In this document: positions 1-11,600 of the stretch, piece after piece | How the letters are laid out: each line of letters opens with the position of its first letter | How positions within the stretch are numbered: position 1 is the first letter of the stretch | Source: Parietaria judaica | Lineage: Eukaryota > Streptophyta > Magnoliopsida > Rosales > Urticaceae | Reading direction: 5' to 3' | Length of the DNA stretch: 64,000 nt | Assembly: GCA_954871525.1 (NCBI GenBank) | Contig: OX940864.1 | Location: forward strand, 27,832,001 to 27,896,000 | Program-made: the position numbers and the translations under genes | The notes under the pieces: generated by a model | What the model saw: the letters and a program-made list of their open reading frames with translations, nothing else | Database searches by the model: none | What the model was told of the DNA's origin: nothing

Positions 1-2779
1 TTTTGTTTTCTATGCATATTTCAAAGCCAAAAAACACGCATCTAAATTCGTTATCTAACCTTGTTATCTAGAATTCAGAATTAGAAAACACAACCAAACA
101 ACAATTAGAATTCCCAACGACGTTAAAATGTTTTATAAGTGCTAGTTTCGTTGGTTGTTAATTAATAGGATAATCGGTTCGAATGGCCTCTTATTAAGAG
201 GGATGTATGAAAATGAGCCTATTCATTAAATAAGCGATTAAATTGATCGATAATTATCACGTAATCTTGATTAATTAAACCATACTATTTATTACTCAAC
301 CATTATTATTCACACTTTAATTAACCCATGTTTTGTAGTTTACATTCTAATATTACTCTCTAATTTTATAATTCTTACTAAAATATTATTTATAAAATTG
401 TTAACATTTTACACAATTATTATTACAAAATACAAGTATAATTAAAACACCATAACGAATATGAATAAAAAAATATATATAATTAAGTAAGCCTCACATA
501 TTAAAGTCGAAATGGAAAGCACACGTACATTAACGTAATATGCATCTTCAAAATATTGGAGTCACCTGTATATATATTTATAAAATTGAGAACTATTTTG
601 TAAATTTAGAAAAAGGTTTTGAGTGAAAACTAAAGTTCATGTAGAGTGGATAGAAATAAATTTCAAACAGACCTCCGTTGGGATTTCATTTAGAAGTATA
701 CCCTCCAAATACCTTATGCTAAGAAACAAAAACACTATTCGAGGAGGGTATGAACCTAAATGAAAACTCAAATAAAGCTATTCTTGCAAAAAAAAAAAAC
801 TCGATTGGAGTAAGAACACTATACTTGCTGCATTTTGGAGTAGCGGCTGGCACATTATGCAATTATACACTGGAGATATCTTAATATATATATTTTTTTT
901 CTTTTTTGGGTGAGTTTATTAAAAACTAAGAGTAGTCATATACAAAGATACAAGGGTATTCTCCATAAATTATGAAGAACACATGTCACTCAATATAGAC
1001 GAAAAAGTAATATAATAGTAATCAAAATAACAACTCTAACACGATCACGATCTTATAAGAAAATAGATTAATCCTATCCAAAAGAAGATTGTAACCGACG
1101 ATTTTCAGAGGAATCAATTACGTTATGTATAACCGAGAAATTTGCACCAAAATCTATTCTAACTCTTTGGACAATCAAATAAGATGGAAATTGGGGGCTA
1201 TTGTCAAAACAACGAAAATTTCACTCACGCGAAATAACGTAAACCATAGTTGCAAAAAGACACTTAATTTTCTCGTTCCGAAAAGCATCGACAACAAAAG
1301 AATCAGATAATCATAATGTAGAATGTTAGAATTTTATTAAGTATGGGCTAGCTTAATACATATAATTTAATACATAAACGGAGTATATAAAAAGGAAATA
1401 GAGGTGCACTGTATTTACTCGAGTCAACTTAAAAGAAATAATAATATATATGCCACTTGAAAAGAAAAGCATCACTCAACAAATTTAATAACCTCATACA
1501 ACTATTGTGCGATTGGGTTCTTGTTACTTTTCCTTTATTCACACATTACCAATAAATAAAGATAGTTTGGTATCGATTATAACCCAAATTCTTTATTTAT
1601 TACATATATTTAAAAGTTTTATAATAATGGCACTTTGAAAAGGCTATATTCAGCATTTAAATGATCTTTATGTATAGAAAGCTTCTCTTTTTCATGATGC
1701 TATTTCCTCAAATGGTAAGGAACCATTCATTTTTAGTATTAGCATTCACAAAGACCAAATGTATAGCTTAATTTAGGCTTCTTAACACAGAATGTTACTG
1801 TGGCCCCAAGATTGTGTGTGTTGGGAATTATTGCTTTTCAAGTATAGTAGGCTGCTACAAATCATTATTAATTAGCATAGCTAGCCTTTTCTATTAAGGT
1901 TTTGTTTTGGGTTAAGGGCATAACTAGCCTTTACAAGTACTTAAAACACCCTAAGTACATAAATTATAAGTACATAAATTAACTATACTTTTTAATTGGA
2001 CTTGTATCATTATTTCATCTGATTCTCATTCATGAGCAGTGAGTGGTGAACTGCTAGAAATGCATAGTACCAATTAAAATATTTATTAACTTTAATTCAA
2101 ATCTCACTTCTTTATACTTCGGCAATGAGTTGTGAATACTTAGGAGTTAGGGCCAATCTCCAATGTAATTTAGAGTAATTAATTCTGCTTATTTTTAAAT
2201 GAGAAATAAAAAATACATAGAACTCGATGTTGGGCATGCAACCTCATATCAGAAAATATGCTCTACTTGTATAAGCCCTTTTGTTATTTTTCAAAGAAAT
2301 AAAGATTTATTGTTAAATGTCTATTATATAACTTTCGTTTAAATGAATGTTTATTCATAGTTCCTCAATATTACAATTGTATTTATAATCACAAAGAATC
2401 GATGCTAATGAGGATCTGTGGTTTGATTAAAAAATGGGAACCTCTTAATTAGTAAAAAAAAACTATTAACATGACTCTCACATCAATAATATGGTAATAA
2501 GATCTGGACTATTACAGTTTTTCTTACACTAATTGCTAATGAAGTGACTTCGTATTCATAATGACTTAAGTAATTTCAGTAAAAGTTATCAATTAATCTT
2601 GTCATTGATAAACATGGAATTAAATCACAAAATATGGTAAAAGGTAATCAACTTAGATCGGAAGCAATTATGAACCTGGACGGTTGATTTGGTTTGGTTG
2701 ATCTTTGATTTGATGGATCAACTAGAATCAAGATTAATTTGGATATGACTAATCAGAATTGATTACAATCAAGTTTGTT
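1..2779. other. AT-rich intergenic DNA, no gene seen
   Basis: Long AT-rich stretch with many short runs of A or T. The only notable open frame (1125-1310, 61 codons) has no recognisable motif and sits in biased sequence, so I do not call it a gene. No transposon termini or coding domains were recognised. Confidence 0.6.
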
Positions 2780-2970
2780 TGGCTTAGTCGTAGTTCTACT
2801 ACACACATCTCCAAGAGGTCACATGTTCAAAACTCATGGGACGCAAATGTGTGCCCCTTTACATATTGTAAACTTGATCAATAGTGTCACCTGTTCTTAC
2901 AGTAAATATATCTAGTAATGCGAGAGTGCATTGTAACCATGGCCGAAGTGCTACCCCTGCTAAAAAAAAA
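2780..2970 (+). repeat. Possible tRNA-derived SINE
   Basis: Seen: a stretch resembling a Pol III A box (GGCTTAGTCGTAG, from 2781), followed about 35 bases later by a B-box-like segment (ATGTTCAAAACTC, about 2823-2835). The block ends in a run of A after CCCTGCT at about 2961-2970. This order (A box, B box, unrelated body, A-rich tail) is how plant SINEs are built. The B box departs from GGTTCGAATCC at several positions, and the flanking repeats are only weakly alike (AATCAAGTTT / AATCAAAATT). It could be chance. Confidence 0.35.
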
Positions 2971-3039
2971 TCAAAATTGACCACATGGATTAACTCCTAA
3001 AATTCGACATAGGTTCTGAAGCATTGAATTTAATTTTTT

Positions 3040-3385
3040 CTGACCGTTGAGATCTTGATCCCTATGAAACTTTTTCGGTTGATCAAATTGCAGAGGAAGT
3101 TGGAATCTGGAGCCTATAAATAGGAACATCTAATTCTCATTTTCAACCCACCAAACTCGATTCTTTCCCTTATCAGAAATTGATTTCTCTATTCTCCTCC
3201 TCAGAGATTCAGCTTGGAGAGATTCAAATTTTTGTAGCTAAGAAAATAATCAACTACTAAATATTTTTTATGCGTCGGAGTTCGACTTCTGTGGGCAAAG
3301 CCCACGCTTTGGTACGATTGGTCTGTGAGGATATCCAGAAAGACGGTGGGTGTTTCCTGCGTGGTAAAGAAATCGAAGTCTAGTA
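3040..3385 (+). repeat. Fragment of a long-LTR family (promoter/R region)
   Basis: Contains a TATA-like box (CCTATAAATAGG at 3113-3124), then a CT-rich leader and the block 3270-3355, whose core GGGCAAAGCCCACGCTTTGG matches the region at 28545-28610 in the long-LTR copy at 26434-28925 and, inverted, 42130-42230. It stops abruptly at 3386 where the Copia A LTR begins. It is a 5'- and 3'-truncated relic with no coding content. Confidence 0.7.
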
Positions 3386-3695
3386 TGTTGGTTCTAAAAA
3401 ACAGATCGTTGCCGAAACTTAAGCCACAACGCCAAACACACAATGAAGAAAAACGACAATGAGGCTGCACTCTTAGTGTCTTTTGGTGGGGTTGAATCAA
3501 CAAAGAGAGAACGCAAGAAGGAGGAGATTAAAAAAAAAATCTCGGATTAGCCGAGTATATACAAGAGTTGGAGGTAAGATAATACATACTACTACATTCT
3601 TACCCTAAGAAGCTTGGCAGTCAAGTAAAAACATTTCACAAAATAAAAACTATGTAAATTAACCTTGTTGCCCAAGTCAAAGCTTATCTACTACA
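3386..3695 (-). repeat. 3' LTR of Copia A
   Basis: About 310 bp, plus-strand ends TGTTGG...CTACTACA. In element sense it starts TGTAGTAGATAAGC right after a purine-rich tract (AAGGGAGAA, rc of about 3696-3705), the expected PPT. Shares the block around 3445-3530 with 9757-9850. Confidence 0.7.
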
Positions 3696-6096
3696 TTCTC
3701 CCTTGTAAGCTTGACTTGGCTCGAGGTTTTTCACGCCGAGCAGTTCTTGCATCTCCGTGAATTTGACTATTGATAGGTCCTTGGTGAGTTTGTGTACACA
3801 TTGCTCTCCGATGCTGACAAATTCTACGATGATCTCTCGCTTCTCCACACACTCGCGAATAAAGTGGAAGCGAGTGTCGATGTGCTTGATGCATCTATAA
3901 AACACTGGGTTCTTCATCACTGCGATCGCGGACTTGTTGTCCACGTAGAGAATCACTGGCCTCTGCTCAATTTTGGTAACCTCACTCAAAAAATTTCTCA
4001 ACCATAACGCTTGACACGACGATGAGGTTTTTGCCATAAACTCGGCCTCACAAGATGAAATGGACACAGTTCTTTACTTCTGAGACTGCCAGGTTATCAA
4101 ATTCCCGTTGAGATAAAACGCCATCCCTCTAGTACTCTTTCTATCATCGACATCACCGGCTAGCCACTGTTTGTAAAATCGACCAGCTCTTTAGCTCCAC
4201 TTCCTCTTCTGTACAGGATCCCGTAGATCATTGTTCCCTTCATGTAACAAAGGATGTTCTTCGCAGCTTGCTAGTGTAGACTAGTAGGTTTTTCCATGTG
4301 ACGACTCACCATGCCAACTGCATATGAGATGTCACGTCGGGTGTGGGTTAGGTACCTGAGGCACCCGATGACATGTTTGTACTCAATGGGATCCATCAGC
4401 GTTCCTTCTGCGTCCTTCTGGAGCTTCAACTTTCCTCCATCAGATACTTTCTCGGGTTTCAATCCGCCATCTCGAGGTGCTTCAGAATTTTCTTTGCGTA
4501 CGCTGACTGCTTCAACTTGTCACATTCTTTCTTCTGCTCGACCTTGATGTCTAGGTAGTCTGAGATCAGTCCGAGGTCGCTTATTTCAAACTCCTTAATC
4601 ATACGCTTCTCGAATCTATCTATGCTTTCTGCATTGGATCCAGCCACGATCAGGTTGTCGACGTACACACAGACGATGAGGGCCTTTTCTCATGAGCTCC
4701 TCGTGTACACTGCTTGCTCTTGAGAGCACTTCTTGAAACTGAGACTCTTCATACTCTTGTCGAGTTGAGTTTTCCACGCACGTGGTGCTTGCCGCAGCCC
4801 ATAAAGAGCTTTTGACAACTTGTACACCTTGTGCTCCGCGGTCTTGTCGATGAAGCATTTCGGCTGAGCAACGTAGACTTCTTATTCCAGTTCACCATTC
4901 AGGAGCACTGATTTAACGTCCAGGTGATAAATTTTCCAGCCTCAGTGAGCTGCGAGGGCTAGGATCAAACAGACTGTGTCGAGTCTGGCCACTGGAGCAA
5001 TGACTTCTTGAAAGTCTACTCCCTGCTTCTTCATCTAGCTCTTTGCGACCAGTATGACCTTGTGCTCGAGAACCTTGCCTTCTGAGTCCTTTTTGAGCTT
5101 ATAGACTCACTTCATACCAATGGACTTATAATCTTTTGGAAGGTCGACCAGTTCCCATGTTTGATTCTTCTCAATGGACTCTATCTCTCTTTTCATCGCT
5201 CCCTACCATTCTTTCTCGGTGGATGACTCACGATATTTGGCTGGTTCCTTATCACTAAGCATTAAGAGCTACTCTAGGCTCAACTCAAGCTCTCGTGCTT
5301 CTCTATAAACGTCGGATAGGGTACGGTACGCCTTTGGTCCGTCCATGATCAACAAGTCTCCCGAGCTGGTACTCCCGACCTGGCTCTCCCTAAGAACAGA
5401 GTGATCATCCCTAATCTTGAGTTGGGCGAGCTTGGTGGTGAGTTTGTTCAAGTCGTGCTAGTTCTAAGAGAAATGGTTTATGTCAAGCTGGGCGTTGCTG
5501 GTCCCTGGCTGGGACTCTCTCCGTCTTCTTGCTCGAGCGACTCTTCCTCTTCGAGGATGAACTCCACCGAGTTCTGTTCGAGCTCTCCTTTCTTGTCGCG
5601 CCAGTCCCAGTTCTTCTCCTCTGCTCACATGCATTTTTCCGCATCGGGGGGTCGTAAATCATGTGTGCCTTGCTCCCTTCCTCGGCGCCTAGGTACACCA
5701 TCGGCTGACTCCGATCATCGAGCTTCTTCGGGTGTGGTCCCACAGTCTTCACATGTGCGTTGCACCCAAACACTTTGAAATGCTCCAGATGAGGTTTCTT
5801 ACTATCATGCTTAATAAGAAGTGTGTTCGCTTAGCGCCTTCATCGGCAAGCGGTTCAACTGATAGACCGCGTGTCTGACTGCTTATCCCCATAACTTCGC
5901 CAAGACTGGCATGCTCTTCAGCAAACTCCTTACTGTGTTCATCATAATCTGGTTTCTTCTCTGCACCACACCATTTTGCTGGGGTGTGTACGGTGCAATG
6001 AGGTGTTATTCGACTTCCTCTTCATCGCCGAAATCTTCAAACTACTGGGACGTGAACTCTCCACCTCATTCAGTTAATCTCATTCGATTAAGATTA
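3696..6096 (-). pseudogene. Copia A pol remnant: integrase, RT, RNase H
   Basis: Broken polyprotein part. Segments recognised in sense order: an integrase core end with the copia-typical APYTPQQNG motif near 5990-5960; a post-integrase block at 5773-5483 (FGCNAH, YLGAEEGSK); an RT with the palm motif at 4668-4650; an RT C-terminal part at 4462-4271 (YKHVIGCLRYL); and RNase H at 4067-3684 (CEAEF, YVDNKSAIA, KHIDTRFHFIRE). Many stops and frame changes separate them. The RT active site reads YVDN where copia RTs have YVDD, so one catalytic aspartate is replaced. It cannot encode working enzymes. In a live element these would copy the RNA and insert the cDNA. Confidence 0.85.
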
Positions 6097-8365
6097 TGGT
6101 TGTCTTTCCTTTAAAGAAAAAATAACTTATTAATGATGGTCTTATAAAGTTATATCCAAGATATTATAAAATTAAATGTTTTGTCCCAAAGTTCTATACG
6201 TTATACAATTATGCTTCGTCATCACACATAGTCTGTGTGTGATGAGGTTTGACGAGCATATGTTAAGAACTTAAAGAAATTCCATGTTTAGATTAGAAAG
6301 TGGGAGCTTATAATCGGTAAAACTATTAGCGAACTCAAACACTATAAGTGATGTTCTATTACCGGATCTGGTGCTAGTCTTGCACATTTGAGAACACTAC
6401 GTATTGAAGTGTCTCCATACTAGACGGACAAACTTAAAAACTGAAATCATCATATAAGACAGTCACTGATGAAATTAAGATTAAGTCACTAGATGATCAG
6501 ATGGAATCGGTTGAAGTCTTGAGTGTCATTGACTTGTACATTTCAACTCAGGTGATCTTTGATTTGATTGTTATAGAATACAATAGTATTCCTAATCACT
6601 TTCATTTTGGGATCAAAAGGTTGACTGGGACAAGTCGCATGGATGCAGATATGGATAATAGTTTTACGATTTCTTTATTATGACTCGTGGGAAACAAATA
6701 AGTACTCATGTAGAGCTCAATGATTTAATAACCCAATAAGTGAGTAGTTTGTAAGAATCATAGAATAAAGTGAGTGCCATCAAAGGGCGGTACGGCAGCT
6801 AGTACCCTTTGATGGAAATCATAATAAATACAAAAACCATGATTACCAATAAATCTGATTGAATCGATGGACTCCTGTGTCAATATTATATTTTATATTA
6901 TTACTCAAGAGTGTATTCAGCTTCGAGCTATAGTGGAGTGTAATCGAAGTTTGGTGAAAGTCTTCATTTCACCTAGCTTGAGTAGAATGTCCATTAGTCC
7001 CCTTTGTAACTCCACAAGAGTGACACCGCATTAAAATATTCAATTGTTGAATATGGGGTGGATCCAATTAGACTAGATTCGAGACTTAGGTCACGAAATG
7101 TCTATTTACCTTAAAGTCGCAAAAGTACCAAAGTTTTGGTACAACCCAGGAGAGTGGAAAATTGATAAATTGGAATTTGACTCCTGGAAAATCACACTAT
7201 TGTGGGAAATAAAATTCTAAGAATTTATCATTTTGAATCGCATCAATATGTTGAACGGAGCGAAAGTTATGCTCAAAACAGTAATTCGAGTAAAAGCCGG
7301 ATTATGGTCTATATAGAGTTGCGAATTTCAAACAGAATTAAATACGGGATGAAATTCCTGGAGTATTTAATTAATAATATTATTTCAATTATTGGATTTG
7401 ATTATTAATATATATTATTAATAATTAATTATAATTAAAAGAATTTATATTAGATTTAAAATAACCTTAATTCGAAATCAACTCTGATTCGAATAATCAT
7501 TATTTTCGAATTTGATTTAAATATATATATATATATATATATTATATCATTCAAAAATAAGGCGATAGAATCTTGGAAAATTTGATTCGGGAAGATTTGT
7601 TATCTTATCTTAAGATTTAAATCTTTTGGGATATAGATTTAATAAGGTATGATATTATTCATTATCTTAATTATTTAAATAAAGATAATGAGTAAATAAC
7701 TCCACGTGGTTTGGATTTGGTTTTTCCTATAAATAGGCTAAGCCTGAAATCGGAAATCATAAGTTGAAAATTTAGAAAATTCGCAGAAGCTCTCTCTCTC
7801 TCTCATCTCTTTCTCTGCGAATTCGCTTTCCAGAGTCTAAGTTTCGATCCCGGTTCAGCTTCAAGGTTTCGTGGTCATCCAAGGAGTCCACACATCCTGG
7901 CGGTCTAACTCCGGAGCATACATCGGAAGGCTATTGGGAGAATCCAACACAAAGAAAATCGCAGAAGCACTTTCAGAGATCAGAGGAACGTAGCTGGAAA
8001 ACGCGAATCAGGTACGCACTGTATTTATTGATTAGATAATTGTCTATTTGGTCAAACCCATAATCGAATTCACATTAGATAAATGAATTAATTTTGTTGA
8101 TAAAATCGCATAATTATAGATCCAAGACTAAACAATTAATTTTTGGATTTCATAAACCGGATAGGATAATAGGGTATCGTGGTATGGGACACGATTCCTG
8201 GTTCAGCACATAGCGAAAATTTTATCCTACACGTATATGTAATCTGACAAGAATTAATTACTCCGCAAATTTTTTTAATCCTAGGGTTCAAGTCGGTTTG
8301 GACCGATGCCGTAACCAGTAATTGGTATCCTTGGATATCTGTTTAACCAAAAGTGGTATCAGAGC
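6097..8365 (+). mobile_element. Long-LTR piece with adjacent PBS, inserted in Copia A
   Basis: About 2.25 kb, related along its length to the long LTRs at 26434-28925 and (inverted) 41126-44547. Shared landmarks are TCATATAAGAC(A/C)GTCACTGAT near 6451, a (TA)n tract near 7520-7542 and a TATA box CCTATAAATAGG at 7727-7738. Unlike a solo LTR it runs on into TGGTATCAGAGC (8354-8365), a PBS fitting initiator-Met tRNA, before Copia A gag sequence resumes in the opposite orientation. The left end lacks the family's TGTTGGACATG start, so it is truncated or much diverged. No TSD was found. Orientation is opposite to Copia A. Confidence 0.65.
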
Positions 8366-9707
8366 GATACTGATTTCCATCAGTACAACCTGTTTGGCAT
8401 TCTCTTCACCTTTATCAACAGGGCGTCACTCTGGTTCCACATCTTCAAGTATGAGTTGGCCATCACCACTGTACTGCCGACCTCCATCATCTGACTGAGA
8501 CTGATGATGTTACTCTTCAGTTTAAGGATGTAGTACACCTGGGTCAAGAGGCGTTGGTCCCCGTTCTTGCACGGGAGCAGGATGGACCCTCTGCCTCTGA
8601 TTTCAACGATTGATGCATCACTGAACTTCACGCTCCTTGTGATCTTCTCATTGAGCTCTTCAAACTTAGCTCGATATCCCGTCTGTGGTTGCTCGCACCA
8701 TTATCTAAATACGAGATGTCGGTATAAACTTTCTTTTCTCCATTTACGAGGAGGCTTGCAATAACCTTGTCCTCGATAAGCATGATCGTCCCGGTGGCTA
8801 TCCATTCTTCATGCGTGAGCAGGTGTACTATATCCTGAAACTGAAGAGTAACATGCACGAGCAGGCAATATATTCTTCTGCTTGGTTATCCATTATCCAT
8901 GCGTGGGCAGGAGGTGTTTCTCCTCTTCATTCTTCAGTGTGATGCATCCCATTTGCTTAGCCATCGCTTCTTGTCTTGCTAGCAAATTCTCAAATTCTAC
9001 AAGTGATTGTTGTACTGGCCATCCTTGTACATCAATCACGAAGCTTCGATATTACGGTCTCAACCTATGGAAGATGATCATCTTCATTCGAGCCTCTCCA
9101 AAAACACACTTCGGATCTAGTTTGCTAATCTCACGACGTATCGACTTGACCTTGTGGAAATACTAAGCAATCGTCATCTCCCGTTGTGAGATTGATAGTA
9201 GCTCGTTCTCCAATAGTTATAGCTTCGCATCATTCTTCTTTGAGAAATGCATCATAAACGTGGCCCATGCCTCTTTAGGCATCTTGTCGTCCAGAATATG
9301 CTCCAACATTCTGTCTTCAACTGTGGTCTTCAGGGCAAACATCGCTTTGTCTGCTTTGATTCTCCATCTGCGCAAGATGTTGTTAGCATCTTCTTCCGGT
9401 GGCGTAATTTCGCTTCCGGCAAAGACCTCCTAAAGGTCGCATCCTTGTAAGTAGGACATCATGCATGTTGCTTACGTGTTGTAGTTGTTGCTATTGAGTT
9501 TCTTAATTCCTCTGTCGAATTACAGATTACCCATCGTGTTGGCAATACCTTGGTAAGACCAAACAGTCACAAACTACCCACGACACAAAGAAAACTCACA
9601 CACTAACAATCTCTAGAAATCGTTTCGGATGTGAAACATCGGTAAAAACGGCAACCATAAAGAATACTAAGACTTTCAAGAGACCCGACAACTGAACTCA
9701 CAACCTC
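8366..9707 (-). pseudogene. Copia A gag and protease remnant
   Basis: In sense order: a gag (UBN2-type) segment around 9440-9050 with RRWRIKADKAMFAL, ILDDKMPKEAW and a stop-interrupted continuation; a protease core at 8858-8628 with YLDNGASNH, where copia proteases show D-S/N-G; and a GAG-pre-integrase block at 8631-8380 (GSILLPCKNGDQRLLTQVYYI, in which spacing and hydrophobic pattern fit, and MPNRLY at its end). The protease and pre-integrase frames overlap by a few bases in different frames, so at least one frameshift is present. The active-site Asp of the protease is kept. In a live element gag forms the capsid and the protease matures the polyprotein. Confidence 0.75.
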
Positions 9708-9719
9708 ACTCTGATACCA
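9708..9719 (-). other. Primer-binding site of Copia A
   Basis: The reverse complement reads TGGTATCAGAGT, two bases from the LTR end at 9722. It is complementary in form to the 3' end of plant initiator-Met tRNA, the usual primer of many copia elements. Confidence 0.75.
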
Positions 9720-9721
9720 AA

Positions 9722-9895
9722 TGTTAGTTCCGAAAATGGATCCCTACCAGAATTAAAGCCAAACACACAATGAAGCAAAACGACAATGAGGCTGCACTCT
9801 TAGTGCCTTTTGGTGGGGTTGAATAAAAAAAGAGAGAAGGCAAGAAGTGGGAGATAAAAGAAATAAATTCTCTGATTATATCGCCAAGTAAATAC
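9722..9895 (-). repeat. 5' LTR of Copia A, proximal part
   Basis: Begins TGTTAGTTCCG next to the PBS and matches 3386-3560 of the 3' LTR (for example AAACACACAATGAAG). It is cut at 9895 by the hAT transposon. The other part lies at 14858-15037. Confidence 0.7.
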
Positions 9896-10739
9896 CAAGG
9901 TTTGACGTACCGTCGATTATCGGTCTTACCGATGCTCACCGGTAAATAATCCAGTCCACTAGTTGCCGGTTTGATAATTTACCAATGATAATTGCGACAA
10001 CCGATAAATCCTTTTCCAATCGATTATCGAGAAATGCAGTATAAAATTGAGGGACTTTTCGGTTAAATAAAAAAAGAAATTTAGGTGGTATAAATATGCT
10101 TTTTTCGCCGAAAGTCGAGTCCTAATCCTATTTCTCGCCCTTCTCGCCGCCTCCAAGCCAAATTTTATGCATTTTGGCGATTTTCGACTTAGTAAGCTCA
10201 TCGATTTTTGACAGTTCTTGTGCTTTTCACTGATTATCACGTTTGTGGCAAAAGTTTGTAAAGTTTTGATTTAAGCATTTTTCACCAAATTTCTTCAATT
10301 TTTTTTTCAAACTTTTTGGTAGATATAGGACTTATAATGATAGATATATATGAATCATGCTTTTTTTTTTCTTTGATATTTAATCATTTTCACGATTTTG
10401 AGAAGATTTGCATGAGTTCCAAGACTAAAGAGTTAGTTGTTCATATGAGTTATGTTTGGAAGTGGGTACAGATTGGTACTTTTGTGATTTTGAGTTGTTT
10501 TTTTACATTCTTGTGATTATATCTTGATGAAAACTTGTTTCCATGACTTAGTTTGTAATTATTTTGTTAGATTTAGATGAAATTCGGATTCTTATGCTTG
10601 CTAGGCAAAAGTATACAAAGTTTTGAACTTGGAAATTTGCTAAAAATATAGATTTTTTTTTATGATTTATTATTTGTATAGGCTTTAAAAGATTGTAGTT
10701 AGTAATTAGTAAGAAATATGTGTTTGTTGGTGAATTTTT

Positions 10740-11430
10740 TAGGCATATTTGAATGAAAATTCGGATTTCCTCATAATTGCGGCAAAAGTATTTGAAGTTG
10801 ATCTTTTTGTGATTTGTGAAGTATTCTACTCATTTTTTTTGGGTGTTTTCGTATATTAAATATTTTTTGAAATATTAATCTGAGTTGTTAGTGTAATTTA
10901 TTTTCCGATTTGACGATAATTTGAATTTCTTCATAATTGCGGCAAAAGTATTTGAAGTTTCTCTTTTGTGATTTATGAGGTAATCTACTCATTTTTGGGT
11001 TTTTGGTGTAATTTATTTTCAGATTTGACAAAAATTCAGATTTTCTCATAATTCGGGCAAAAGTCTTCCAAGTTTATCTTTTGTGATTTGTGAGGTAATG
11101 TACTCATTTGTTTGGGTTTTTTCATTCATTGAATATTTTTTGAAATATTAATCTGAGTTTTTGGTGTAATTTATTTTCAGATTTGACGATAATTCGGCCA
11201 TTCACATAATTCGGGCAAAAGTGTTCCAAGTTTATCTTTTGTGATTTGTGAGGTAATCTACTCTTTTTTTTTTGGGTGTTTTCATTCATTAAATATTTTT
11301 TGAAATATTAATCTATGTTTTTGGTGTAATTTATTTTCAGATTTGACTGTAATTCGGCTATTCACATAATTACGGCAAAAGTCTTCTAAGTTTATCTTCT
11401 TGTGATTTCTCCGGTAATCTACTGACTTTT
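10740..11430 (+). repeat. Tandem repeats upstream of the hAT transposase
   Basis: Five diverged units of about 115-160 bp. Each contains GATTTGTGAGGTAATCTACT (starts near 10811, 10970, 11085, 11243 and 11404) and an ATAATTCGGGCAAAAGT-like block. The region is AT-rich and lies between the left TIR and the first coding exon, so it may be a repeated leader or a long intron. No coding content. Confidence 0.75.
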
Positions 11431-11600
11431 CTTGCTGTTAACTTTCATTAACTATTTATTCCTAGAATAATGTGAGATTTTGGTGGAATTTATTTTGTTT
11501 TTTGAGGTAAAATTGTTTTTTGCGGCAAAAGTACCTATTTTTGCTATTTGTCTTGCTGTCTTTTACTAGTCTCTTGTAATTCTTCTTGTTTAGGTTGAAG

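Noticed and set aside
8354..8365. Start of a new internal region of a full retrotransposon on plus
   Set aside because: Sequence right after the PBS is antisense Copia A gag, with no plus-strand gag.
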